Positions 1 through 6,453 of a DNA stretch of 6,681 bases are shown piece after piece. Each line of letters starts with the position of its first letter. Positions within the stretch are counted from its first letter, which is position 1. Both the position numbers and the translations under genes were made by a program. The notes beneath the pieces are model-generated. The model saw only the letters and a program-made list of their open reading frames with translations, was not told the origin of the DNA and did no database searches. This DNA comes from Oscillospiraceae bacterium (GTDB lineage: Bacteria > Bacillota > Clostridia > Oscillospirales > Ruminococcaceae). The stretch is from positions 1-6,681 of the forward strand of contig JAAVIG010000151.1 of NCBI GenBank assembly GCA_014796735.1. Direction: 5' to 3'.

Positions 1-711
1 AACATTTACAAGTATCAGAAAGCGGGAGACCTGCTGATTTACGGCCAGGCACTGAAAAATGACGGAATCGCTTCCCTGCCCTCCCGTAAAATTGCCGCAT
101 CTCAGGAGGAAAACGCGGATATTTATATTGAGGGAAATGACATAGTTATATTTGGCGAAAAAATATCTTACGAGAGATTATCACCAAAGATTGAGGGCAG
201 ACACAATCTTTACAATATCGGGATCGCTATCGCCGCCGCTTTGGAGCATGGCTGTGATTTAAACAAGGCTGTAGATGCCGTAAGCAGCTTTAACGGGCTT
301 GAACACAGAATGGAGGTAGTCAGAACGATTAACGGAGTGAAATACGTTAACGACAGTATCAGCACTATTCCTTTGGCGGCGATCAACGCGGTAAAGACCT
401 TTAACGCGGATACCGTAATAATCGGCGGTATGGACAGAGGTATAAATTACGACCTTTTGGTAGATTTTCTTAACAAGAGTGAGACCTTAAATATAATTTG
501 CCTGCCCGACAGCGGCTACAGAGTTGCGGATATGCTGAACACCGATTTCAATGTCTATAAAGTCAAAAATATGGAGGAAGCGGTCTTAAAAGCAAGTACG
601 GTTTCAAAGTCCTGCTGCGTTCTTTCTCCTGCTGCGGCAAGTTATGGGTTTTATAAGAATTTTGAGGAAAGAGGAAAACACTTTAAGGAGCTTGTTAATA
701 AGCTTAAATAA
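1..711 (+). CDS. murD: MurD, UDP-N-acetylmuramoyl-L-alanine--glutamate ligase (C-terminal half, 5' end outside window)
   Basis: Cytoplasmic ATP-dependent Mur ligase that adds glutamate to UDP-MurNAc-L-Ala in peptidoglycan precursor synthesis. The frame is open from base 1, giving 236 residues against about 440-450 for full MurD, so roughly 200 N-terminal residues are missing. Visible landmarks (numbered from the first codon): the GRHNLYN motif (66-72) ending the central ATPase domain; GLEHRMEVV (99-107) opening the C-terminal domain; NDSISTIP (117-124); GGMDRG (142-147); and LSPAAAS...KNFEERG near the end. By alignment from memory to E. coli MurD, Thr321, Ser415 and Phe422 have counterparts (T122, S214, F221), Lys348 is Arg146, and Lys319 is replaced by Ile120. 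The carbamylated lysine (E. coli Lys198) would fall about two codons before the window. The gene converges on the leu-type operon and ends one base before a terminator hairpin. Family assignment is firm; whether it adds D- or L-glutamate is not settled. Confidence 0.93.
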   Translation, partial: NIYKYQKAGDLLIYGQALKNDGIASLPSRKIAASQEENADIYIEGNDIVIFGEKISYERLSPKIEGRHNLYNIGIAIAAALEHGCDLNKAVDAVSSFNGLEHRMEVVRTINGVKYVNDSISTIPLAAINAVKTFNADTVIIGGMDRGINYDLLVDFLNKSETLNIICLPDSGYRVADMLNTDFNVYKVKNMEEAVLKASTVSKSCCVLSPAAASYGFYKNFEERGKHFKELVNKLK

Positions 712-760
712 AAAAGGGCTGTTGTACCGATCTTTAAAAAGTCGGTGCAGCAGTCCTTTT
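712..760. terminator. Bidirectional intrinsic terminator between murD and leuB
   Basis: A 20-bp stem is formed by 712-731 and 741-760, with a few G-U pairs and a 9-nt loop at 732-740. It starts directly after the murD stop and ends 17 bp before the leuB stop. On the minus strand the stem is followed by a run of six T then ATTT (from the A-run at 710-715), a strong tail for the operon that ends with leuB. On the plus strand the tail is TTTTATTTAATAAT, weaker but usable for murD. One hairpin therefore probably serves both convergent units. Confidence 0.85.
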
Positions 761-777
761 ATTTAATAATATATAAC

Positions 778-1851
778 TTAAATAAGCTCCGCTATTCTGT
801 CGCCCATTTCCGAGCAGCTTACAAGCTTATTGCCATCGCTCATAATATCACCTGTGCGAAGTCCTTCTTCAAGCGCCTTATCCACTGCCTTTTCGATAGC
901 GTCCGCTTCCTCGCTCATGTCAAAGCTGTACCTGAGCATCATTGCAGCGGACAGGATAGTTGCAATGGGATTGGCCTTGTTTTGTCCCGCTATATCGGGA
1001 GCAGAGCCGTGAATAGGCTCGTATAAGCCCAATGTTCCCTCTCCGAGACTCGCGGAGGGTATCATGCCGAGAGAACCCGTTATCATGCTGGCTTCGTCGG
1101 ATAAAATATCGCCGAACAGGTTTTCGGTAACTATTACGTCAAACTGAGCGGGATCGCGTACAAGCTGCATTGCGGTGTTGTCAACAAGCATGTCCGAAAA
1201 CTCAACATCGGGATATTCGGCGGCTACCTTGTGAGAAATTTCTCTCCAAAGTCTCGAGCTGTCAAGAACGTTTGCCTTGTCAACGCTTGTTACCTTGCCG
1301 CGGCGTTTTTTTGCCATATCGAAAGCCACGCGGCAGATTCTTTCCACCTCGTAATCACTGTATGTCATTGAGTCGGTAGCGGTCTTATGTCCGTTCTCGT
1401 CAACGAAGGTCTTGCGTTCTCCGAAGTACGCGCCGCCGATAAGCTCACGAACAATTACCAGATCAAGTCCCTTATCTGTTATATCGGTTTTCAGAGGGCA
1501 TGCCGAAGCAAGAGGCTTTAACAGCTTTGCGGGTCTGATGTTTGCGAATAGCTTAAGCGCACCTCTTATTCCCAAAAGGCCCGCTTCGGGGCGCATTTTT
1601 CCCTCGCCCTTATCCCACTTCGGACCGCCTACCGCGCCAAGCAGCACGCTGTCGCTGGCAAGACACTTGTCAATAGTTTCCTGAGGCAGAGGCTCGCCCT
1701 TTTCGTCAATGGCGATACCGCCCATAAGAACCTGTGTGTAATTAAACGTGTGACCGTACTTTTCAGCTACCTTATCCAAAACCTTCATCGCTTCGTTAAC
1801 GATTTCGGGGCCTATTCCGTCGCCTTTTATTACCGCTATATTTTTTGTCAT
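778..1851 (-). CDS. leuB: LeuB, 3-isopropylmalate dehydrogenase (likely also 3-methylmalate dehydrogenase)
   Basis: NAD-dependent oxidative decarboxylation of 3-isopropylmalate to 2-oxoisocaproate for leucine; with CimA in the operon it probably also converts 3-methylmalate to 2-oxobutyrate for isoleucine. The 357 residues match the family length. Visible motifs: GDGIGPEI (10-17) at the N-terminus; RPEAGLLGIRGALKLFANIR (87-106), which carries the substrate arginines; VRELIGGAYFGER (134-146); the K192 region; D224; NLFGDILSD (244-252), with the Mg-binding aspartates; and HGSAPDIAGQNKANP (281-295), where D286 indicates NAD rather than NADP use. The frame stays open upstream to an ATG at 1917, but that adds 22 residues outside the conserved fold. 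ATG 1851 puts MTKNIAVIKGDG at the N-terminus as expected and has a good Shine-Dalgarno. It is the last gene of the operon, 95 nt after the GNAT stop, and is followed by the terminator. Confidence 0.96.
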   Translation of the reverse strand: MTKNIAVIKGDGIGPEIVNEAMKVLDKVAEKYGHTFNYTQVLMGGIAIDEKGEPLPQETIDKCLASDSVLLGAVGGPKWDKGEGKMRPEAGLLGIRGALKLFANIRPAKLLKPLASACPLKTDITDKGLDLVIVRELIGGAYFGERKTFVDENGHKTATDSMTYSDYEVERICRVAFDMAKKRRGKVTSVDKANVLDSSRLWREISHKVAAEYPDVEFSDMLVDNTAMQLVRDPAQFDVIVTENLFGDILSDEASMITGSLGMIPSASLGEGTLGLYEPIHGSAPDIAGQNKANPIATILSAAMMLRYSFDMSEEADAIEKAVDKALEEGLRTGDIMSDGNKLVSCSEMGDRIAELI

Positions 1852-1862
1852 TTTAATGCTTG

Positions 1863-1870
1863 TCCTTTCT
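1863..1870 (-). promoter_or_regulatory. Ribosome binding site of leuB (decides the start)
   Basis: AGAAAGGA reads on the minus strand 11 nt before ATG 1851. It lies inside the longer open frame that begins at 1917, so it supports the internal start and the 357-residue LeuB. Confidence 0.75.
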
Positions 1871-1946
1871 TTTATTTTGTTTTTTTCGTAAAAACCGCAG
1901 TTAAAGTTTTTTGCCAAACTTGCTTAAAATCAAGCCTAAAAAGTAA

Positions 1947-2459
1947 TTACAGCTTTTTTATATACCGTATACCGCGATTTTTTCCCGAAAGATTTTCACA
2001 CACCGAAAAAAATCCGTCAGGCTTAAATCCTTTGCGCTCGTAAAAACGCACAGCCCTTTCGTTCCCCTCCATAACGAACAAAACCGCTTGCTTAAAGCCT
2101 TTGCCCGAAAACTCCTTTAAAATATGCTCCATAAGCCTGCTTCCAAGACCTTGTCCGATCACGGAGGGAGAGAGGTAAAACTGATCTATTTCGGCGGTAT
2201 CCGAAAAGCCTTCCTTTTCGTACCTTTCGACTGAACAAACGCCTTTGACCGCACCGCCGCAAAGCAATACATAGGTAAGCTTTCCTTTCTCAAAACCCGC
2301 TTTGAAAAGCTCCTCACGTCTTACAACATTGGCGAAAAGCTTCATATCATCCTCGGAAATAAGCTCGCTGTAAGCCGCTTTCCAAGAGCTTGAAACCACC
2401 TCCGCCATAGCTTTGACGTCTGTTTTTTCCGCCTCTCTTATAAGTATGTCGGTATTCAT
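1947..2459 (-). CDS. GNAT-family N-acetyltransferase, substrate unknown
   Basis: A 170-residue Gcn5-related acetyltransferase, which by family would transfer an acetyl group from acetyl-CoA to an amine. The N-terminal ILIREAEKTD (5-14) and a WKAAYSELIS segment (26-35) are typical of the fold. Motif A follows a YLSP strand, with the acetyl-CoA pyrophosphate-binding loop QGLGS at 103-107. Motif B is seen at 133-145 (N, E, AVRFYERKGF). There is no signal peptide or membrane segment, so it is cytoplasmic. Its ATG overlaps the leuD stop by one base (TAATG), a classic translational-coupling arrangement, so it is made together with LeuD. It lies between leuD and leuB, though no GNAT step belongs to leucine or isoleucine synthesis. 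Possible targets include an amino acid, a protein N-terminus or a small molecule; nothing in the sequence decides this. Confidence 0.88.
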   Translation of the reverse strand: MNTDILIREAEKTDVKAMAEVVSSSWKAAYSELISEDDMKLFANVVRREELFKAGFEKGKLTYVLLCGGAVKGVCSVERYEKEGFSDTAEIDQFYLSPSVIGQGLGSRLMEHILKEFSGKGFKQAVLFVMEGNERAVRFYERKGFKPDGFFSVCENLSGKNRGIRYIKKL

Positions 2460-2950
2460 TATTTTTTCAAAGAGTTAAGCAATCCGCCTTTATCGATAAT
2501 ATCCTTGATAAATTCGGGGAAAGGCTCGGCGGTATAGGTTTTTCCGCTTGTGACATCGGTAATTACGCCGCTGTCAAAATCAATATCCACTTCGTCACCC
2601 GCCTTGATCTCCTTTGCGGCTTGAGGACACTCCAGAATAGGAAGTCCTATATTGATCGCGTTGCGGTAAAAAATTCTCGCAAAGGTGCAGGCGATAACAC
2701 AAGCTATGCCGCTTTCCTTGATGGCGATGGGAGCGTGCTCACGGGAGCTTCCGCAGCCGAAATTCGCTTCTCCTACCATAATATCTCCCGATTTTACCTT
2801 ATTTACAAAATCCTTGTCTATATCCTCCATACAATGAGCCGCCAATTCCTTGTGATCGGCCGTATTTAAATACCTTGCGGGGATAATAACGTCTGTGTCC
2901 ACATTGTCTCCGTACTTATGAACACTGCCGTGAGCGGTTAATTTATTCAT
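2459..2950 (-). CDS. leuD: LeuD, isopropylmalate/citramalate isomerase small subunit
   Basis: Small (swivelling) subunit that pairs with LeuC to isomerise 2-isopropylmalate to 3-isopropylmalate and, in the citramalate pathway, citramalate to 3-methylmalate. At 163 residues it belongs to the short LeuD type common in clostridia and archaea, not the roughly 200-residue E. coli type. Visible motifs: YGDNVDTDVIIPARYLNT (13-30), including the substrate-recognition loop YLNT (27-30); the family hallmark NFGCGSSREHAP (63-74); and the downstream ARIFYRNAINIGLP. The start has AGAAAGGAT 10 nt upstream. The stop overlaps the GNAT start. LeuD is separated from leuC by the small Dabb gene, whereas the two subunit genes are usually adjacent. 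Confidence 0.96.
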   Translation of the reverse strand: MNKLTAHGSVHKYGDNVDTDVIIPARYLNTADHKELAAHCMEDIDKDFVNKVKSGDIMVGEANFGCGSSREHAPIAIKESGIACVIACTFARIFYRNAINIGLPILECPQAAKEIKAGDEVDIDFDSGVITDVTSGKTYTAEPFPEFIKDIIDKGGLLNSLKK

Positions 2951-2960
2951 ATTTTCGGTT

Positions 2961-2969
2961 ATCCTTTCT
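2961..2969 (-). promoter_or_regulatory. Ribosome binding site of leuD
   Basis: AGAAAGGAT ends 10 nt before ATG 2950, in the 23-nt gap after the Dabb gene. The preceding bases form ACAGAAAGGA, identical to the site before leuC. Confidence 0.7.
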
Positions 2970-2973
2970 GTTG

Positions 2974-3273
2974 TTAAGTAGCTATATAGTCTGCCATATC
3001 CAGTCTTTCTATTTTATCGAGAACGCTTTGAACATTAAAAAGCAAAGGACTGTTATTATACCTTTCGAGAGCGGCTTTCCCCGTGAATTTGGCAATGACC
3101 AGCATATCTGCGGTAGAACTGTCCAAAAGCAAATTTTCAACCTTTATTTCTATAAGTCCGTCAATTTTACCGGACAGATTTTCCAATCCTTCTTTTAGTT
3201 TAACAGCCGAAATTTTTTTGTCACTGTCTGTCATTCCCGACTTGAAATTTACTAATGAAATGTGAACAAGCAT
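2974..3273 (-). CDS. Small Dabb-type (stress-responsive alpha/beta-barrel) domain protein
   Basis: A 99-residue protein that looks like a single Dabb domain. It opens with LVHISLVNFK, the usual first strand (compare MVKHIVLFKLK), followed by a lysine/glutamate-rich helix (about 24-34), LSGKIDGLIEIKVENLL (33-49) and an MLVIAKF strand (57-63). After that come ALERYNNSPLLFNVQSVLDKI and a final strand ending in MADYIAT. Dabb proteins are small ferredoxin-like dimers; some act as cyclases or monooxygenases and many have no known role. AAAGGGA lies 10 nt before the start. The gene fits tightly between leuC (70 nt) and leuD (23 nt), so it is almost certainly co-transcribed. Its job here is unknown; identification rests on remembered family pattern, not a profile search. 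Confidence 0.78.
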   Translation of the reverse strand: MLVHISLVNFKSGMTDSDKKISAVKLKEGLENLSGKIDGLIEIKVENLLLDSSTADMLVIAKFTGKAALERYNNSPLLFNVQSVLDKIERLDMADYIAT

Positions 3274-3343
3274 AATATAACGATCCCTTTCCCATTTTTT
3301 TAGAAATTCTGCAATCGTAATTTACTGCATAGCTTTTATTGTT

Positions 3344-4600
3344 TTAACCTTTGTATCCTGTGATCTTTCCCTCTATCGCACTTGCGGCTGCTACCACGGG
3401 GCTTGCAAGATAAACCTCGCTTTCGGTATGTCCCATTCTGCCTACAAAGTTACGGTTGGTAGTGGAGATAGCTCTTTCTCCCGCCGCTAAAATACCCATA
3501 TGTCCTCCGAGACAGGGACCGCAGGTAGGAGTTGAGAATACGCAGCCCGCGTTTATAAATATTTCCGCCAGACCCTCCTGAATACATTGCAGGTAAATTT
3601 TCTGTGTAGCGGGAATTACAATACAGCGAACTCCTGCTGCAACACGCTTGCCCTTTAATACCTCGGCGGCGGCTCTCATATCGCTTATTCTGCCGTTGGT
3701 GCAGGAGCCTATGACCGCCTGATCTATTTTTACATCTCCGAATTCCTCTTCGGTCCTGGTATTTTCGGGAAGATGAGGGAAAGCCACCGTCTGCTTGATC
3801 TCACCGAGGTCAATATCGTAAACCTTTTCGTATTCCGCGTCCTCATCGGCGGTAAAGTATTCAAATTCCCTGTTTACACGTTCCTTTACATAAGCAATGG
3901 TTTGGTCGTCCACTTCAAAGATACCGTTTTTCGCACCGGCTTCAATTGCCATATTAGCCATACAAAGGCGATCGTCCACCGTTAATTCGGACAATCCGTC
4001 GCCGCCGAATTCCATGCTCTTGTAAAGTGCGCCGTCAACGCCTATCATTCCGATGATATGCAGAATAACGTCCTTGCCGCTTACATACTTTTGAAGCTTT
4101 CCGTGAAGATTAAAGCGTATCGCGGCGGGAACCTTGAACCAAGCTTCTCCGGTTGCCATGCCCGCCGCCATATCGGTGGAGCCGACGCCTGTTGAAAACG
4201 CTCCCAACGCTCCGTATGTGCAGGTGTGACTGTCCGCGCCTATGCAAAGCTCGCCGGGAGCGATAAGTCCTTTTTCGGGGAGAAGAGCGTGTTCAACGCC
4301 CATTTCGCCCGCATCGTAAAAGTTGACTATATCATACTTCCCCGCGAAATCACGGCACTGCTTACACTGAGTAGCCGCTTTGATGTCCTTGTTCGGAGCG
4401 AAGTGATCCATTACAAGACTTATTCTGCACTTGTCAAATACTCCGCCAAACCCTGCCTTGTTAAACTCGTTGATAGCAACGGGGCCTGTGATGTCATTAG
4501 CCAGTACCATATCGAGCTTTGCTCTTATCAACTGACCCTCTTTTACCTCAGACAGCCCCGCGTGCTTTGCCAGAATTTTCTGGCTCATTGTCATGCCCAT
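3344..4600 (-). CDS. leuC: LeuC, isopropylmalate/citramalate isomerase large subunit
   Basis: Aconitase-superfamily catalytic subunit carrying a [4Fe-4S] cluster; with LeuD it isomerises 2-isopropylmalate and, given cimA upstream, citramalate via citraconate. Its 418 residues match the short LeuC/HacA class. Visible motifs: GADSHTCTYGALGAF (121-135) with GVGSTDMA after it; IGSCTNGR (297-304) with cluster ligand C300; TPTCGPCLGGHMG (357-369) with ligands C360 and C363; and NRNFVGRMGH (382-391). All three cluster cysteines are present, so it should be active. The start at 4600 (MGMTMSQ) is chosen because an AGAAAGGA site ends 9 nt before it; the alternative Met at codon 5 would sit too far downstream. 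It follows cimA by 36 nt. Confidence 0.96.
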   Translation of the reverse strand: MGMTMSQKILAKHAGLSEVKEGQLIRAKLDMVLANDITGPVAINEFNKAGFGGVFDKCRISLVMDHFAPNKDIKAATQCKQCRDFAGKYDIVNFYDAGEMGVEHALLPEKGLIAPGELCIGADSHTCTYGALGAFSTGVGSTDMAAGMATGEAWFKVPAAIRFNLHGKLQKYVSGKDVILHIIGMIGVDGALYKSMEFGGDGLSELTVDDRLCMANMAIEAGAKNGIFEVDDQTIAYVKERVNREFEYFTADEDAEYEKVYDIDLGEIKQTVAFPHLPENTRTEEEFGDVKIDQAVIGSCTNGRISDMRAAAEVLKGKRVAAGVRCIVIPATQKIYLQCIQEGLAEIFINAGCVFSTPTCGPCLGGHMGILAAGERAISTTNRNFVGRMGHTESEVYLASPVVAAASAIEGKITGYKG

Positions 4601-4609
4601 AGTTAAAAT

Positions 4610-4617
4610 TCCTTTCT
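4610..4617 (-). promoter_or_regulatory. Ribosome binding site of leuC
   Basis: AGAAAGGA ends 9 nt before ATG 4600, favouring the first of the closely spaced methionines. It lies in the 36-nt cimA-leuC gap. Confidence 0.7.
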
Positions 4618-4636
4618 GTTGTATCTGTTCTTGATT

Positions 4637-6238
4637 TTACTTTTTTCTTGCAGTGGCGCTTCTTGCTTCCTCCGCCTTTATATACAGGAAGTATTCGATT
4701 GAATCGAGAAGCGCTTTCAAGCTTGCGTCTATTATATCCTTTGAGGCACCCACCGTTGTCCAGACTCTTTCGCCGTCGGTGCTCTCGATAAGCACTCTCG
4801 TATTTGCGGCGGTGCTGTCCCCTGCCGCTATAACCCTTACCTTATAGTCTACAAGATGCGTTTTTTTAAGCTGAGGATAAAATACCTCCAACGCCTTTCT
4901 TAAAGCTTTGTCTATCGCGTTTACCGGTCCGTCGCCCTCGTCGGCGGTTATTTCATATCTGCTGCCGACTTTGATCTTTACCATTGCGTTGGCCTTGTTT
5001 ATCTCCTCGGTATCATAGCTTTGAGTTGAGATAACATGAAAATGCTCAATTTGAAAGAACGGCTGAAATCTTCCCAGCTCCTTTAATACCAGCAGATAAA
5101 AGCTTGCGCCCGCCGCTTCGAATTGGTATCCGGCGTTTTCAAGCTCCTTTAGCCTGTTCAATATCCGCGCGGTTTCGGGACTGGACTTGTCCAGCTTGCT
5201 GTCAAAGCTTTTAAGCTTGGATAAGACCGTACTTCTGCCGCTTACCTCCGACAGTAAAAAGCTTCTCTCATTCCCTACGCTTTCGGGAGGAATGTGCTCA
5301 AAGCTTTCAGATCTTTTCGCCACACCGTCAGCGTGCATACCGCCCTTATGTCCAAAGGCGTTACCGCCCACATAAGGCATGCCTCCCGCAAGCTTGACGT
5401 TTGCGATCTCCGCTATATAACAAGCGGTTTCGGTCAGCTCCTCCATGCTGCTTTTCGGAACACAGTCATAGCCCGCTTTAAGCTGCAAATTGGGAATAAC
5501 CGTTGAGAGATTGGTATTTCCGCATCGCTCACCTATACCTATAAAAGTACCCTGAACATGAACCGCCCCCGCCTTTACCGCCGCCATACTGCAAGCAACA
5601 GCACAGCCGCTGTCGTTATGGCAGTGTATACCTATCGGTATGTTAACGGCTTGCACCGCTTTTTCGGTAATATTGCCTATTTCCTCGGGAAAGCAGCCGC
5701 CGTTGGTATCACATAGAGCTATAAGGATCGCTCCCGATTTTTCAGCGGTTTTGATCACAGACAAAGCAAACTCCGGATCGTCCTTGTAACCGTCAAAAAA
5801 ATGCTCCGCGTCAAAAATAACCTTTTTTCCCTTATTTGTAAGATAGCTTATTGTGTCGCTTATCATTTCAAGGTTTTCTTCGGGAGTGACATTTAAAATA
5901 GCTTCGGTGTGAAGCCGCCAGCTTTTTCCGAAAATAGCAACGTATTCGGTATCGGCGGACAAAAGCGCGTTTACATTTTCATCTTCCTCCGCCCCAGTAT
6001 TTTTTCTTCTTGTTGAGCCGAAAGCAACAAGCTTGGTACTATCAAGCTTAAGCTCCCTTGCCCTTTTGAAAAACTCCAGATCCTTGGGATTTGAACCGGG
6101 ATTTCCCGCTTCCGCGAATGTAACGCCGAAATGATCCAGCTTTTGCAGTATTTTCAGCTTATCGTCGGCGGAAAAGCTTATCCCTTCACCCTGCGCTCCG
6201 TCACGGAGAGTAGAGTCAAATATATCGATCTTCTTCAT
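4637..6238 (-). CDS. cimA: CimA, (R)-citramalate synthase
   Basis: Condenses pyruvate and acetyl-CoA to (R)-citramalate, the entry to threonine-independent isoleucine synthesis. The 533 residues match the long CimA class (TIGR00977-like) and the N-terminus is diagnostic: FDSTLRDGAQGEGISFS (7-23), where 2-isopropylmalate synthase usually has TLRDGEQSPG. Other features: NPGSNPKD (46-53); FGKSW (103-107), frequent in this class; the metal-binding HCHND (205-209); GIGERCGN (234-241); HKGGMHADGV (297-306); and EVSGRS (331-336). Residues from about 390 to 525 form a LeuA-type allosteric domain with GDGPVNAIDKALRKAL (435-450) and a GDSTAANT stretch, so feedback inhibition, probably by isoleucine, is expected. 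The start has AAAGGA with a 9-nt spacer. It is first in the operon, under the T-box. A homocitrate or isopropylmalate synthase is much less likely on motif grounds; substrate is inferred, not shown. Confidence 0.92.
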   Translation of the reverse strand: MKKIDIFDSTLRDGAQGEGISFSADDKLKILQKLDHFGVTFAEAGNPGSNPKDLEFFKRARELKLDSTKLVAFGSTRRKNTGAEEDENVNALLSADTEYVAIFGKSWRLHTEAILNVTPEENLEMISDTISYLTNKGKKVIFDAEHFFDGYKDDPEFALSVIKTAEKSGAILIALCDTNGGCFPEEIGNITEKAVQAVNIPIGIHCHNDSGCAVACSMAAVKAGAVHVQGTFIGIGERCGNTNLSTVIPNLQLKAGYDCVPKSSMEELTETACYIAEIANVKLAGGMPYVGGNAFGHKGGMHADGVAKRSESFEHIPPESVGNERSFLLSEVSGRSTVLSKLKSFDSKLDKSSPETARILNRLKELENAGYQFEAAGASFYLLVLKELGRFQPFFQIEHFHVISTQSYDTEEINKANAMVKIKVGSRYEITADEGDGPVNAIDKALRKALEVFYPQLKKTHLVDYKVRVIAAGDSTAANTRVLIESTDGERVWTTVGASKDIIDASLKALLDSIEYFLYIKAEEARSATARKK

Positions 6239-6247
6239 ATCTCCCTT

Positions 6248-6253
6248 TCCTTT
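6248..6253 (-). promoter_or_regulatory. Ribosome binding site of cimA
   Basis: AAAGGA ends 9 nt before ATG 6238. A second purine run, GGGAG, sits only 2 nt from the ATG and is too close to be the main site. Confidence 0.65.
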
Positions 6254-6289
6254 TTTAGTTTATTTGGCGGAGATGAAGATAAACTGTCT

Positions 6290-6451
6290 GGGGCGTATCT
6301 GAAAACAAAGCAATTTAGTACAATTTCGCTAAATGCGTGGCGATTTCAAGGAAAAAAGCGGAGAAATATGATAATATTTCGAGCATTTTTGACGCAGAAA
6401 GCGTCCGCAGTTAGTAGAAATTGTGCAAATTGCGACTTTTCAGATAGCCCC
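6290..6451. repeat. 162-bp imperfect inverted-repeat element (MITE-like) in the operon leader
   Basis: The ends are GGGGCGTATCTGAAAA (6290-6305) and TTTTCAGATAGCCCC (6437-6451), inverted copies differing by one base insertion. The symmetry continues inward: 6290-6347 aligns with the reverse complement of 6397-6451 with a few gaps and mismatches, sharing blocks such as GCAATTT, ACAATTTC and CTAA. The centre holds two perfect small hairpins: GAAATAT/ATATTTC (6363-6369 and 6374-6380, loop GATA) and GACGC/GCGTC (6391-6395 and 6401-6405). No credible gene lies within it. This is the shape of a non-autonomous miniature element or of a long structured RNA; I saw no convincing target-site duplication directly at its ends. 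It lies between the T-box terminator and the cimA ribosome binding site, so it is transcribed in the cimA leader. Confidence 0.7.
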
Positions 6452-6453
6452 TA

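Noticed and set aside
745..1026. Plus-strand open frame opposite the 3' end of leuB.
   Set aside because: It begins inside the terminator hairpin and is a shadow of the well-supported leuB reading frame.
1852..1917. N-terminal extension of leuB starting at ATG 1917 (22 extra residues).
   Set aside because: The extension is outside the conserved fold, and a good AGAAAGGA site sits within it in front of ATG 1851, where the normal LeuB N-terminus begins.
1852..1946. Possible internal promoter (TTGGCA-like -35) in the GNAT-leuB gap.
   Set aside because: No acceptable -10 hexamer is found at 16-18 nt spacing; the gap is simply AT-rich.
3274..3343. Possible terminator or attenuator between leuC and the Dabb gene.
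   Set aside because: Only 3-4 bp stems can be drawn, with no U-tract after a stable hairpin, so co-transcription is the better reading.
6290..6451. CRISPR or tandem-repeat interpretation of the symmetric region.
   Set aside because: The repeats are inverted and occur once per side; there is no series of direct repeats with spacers.
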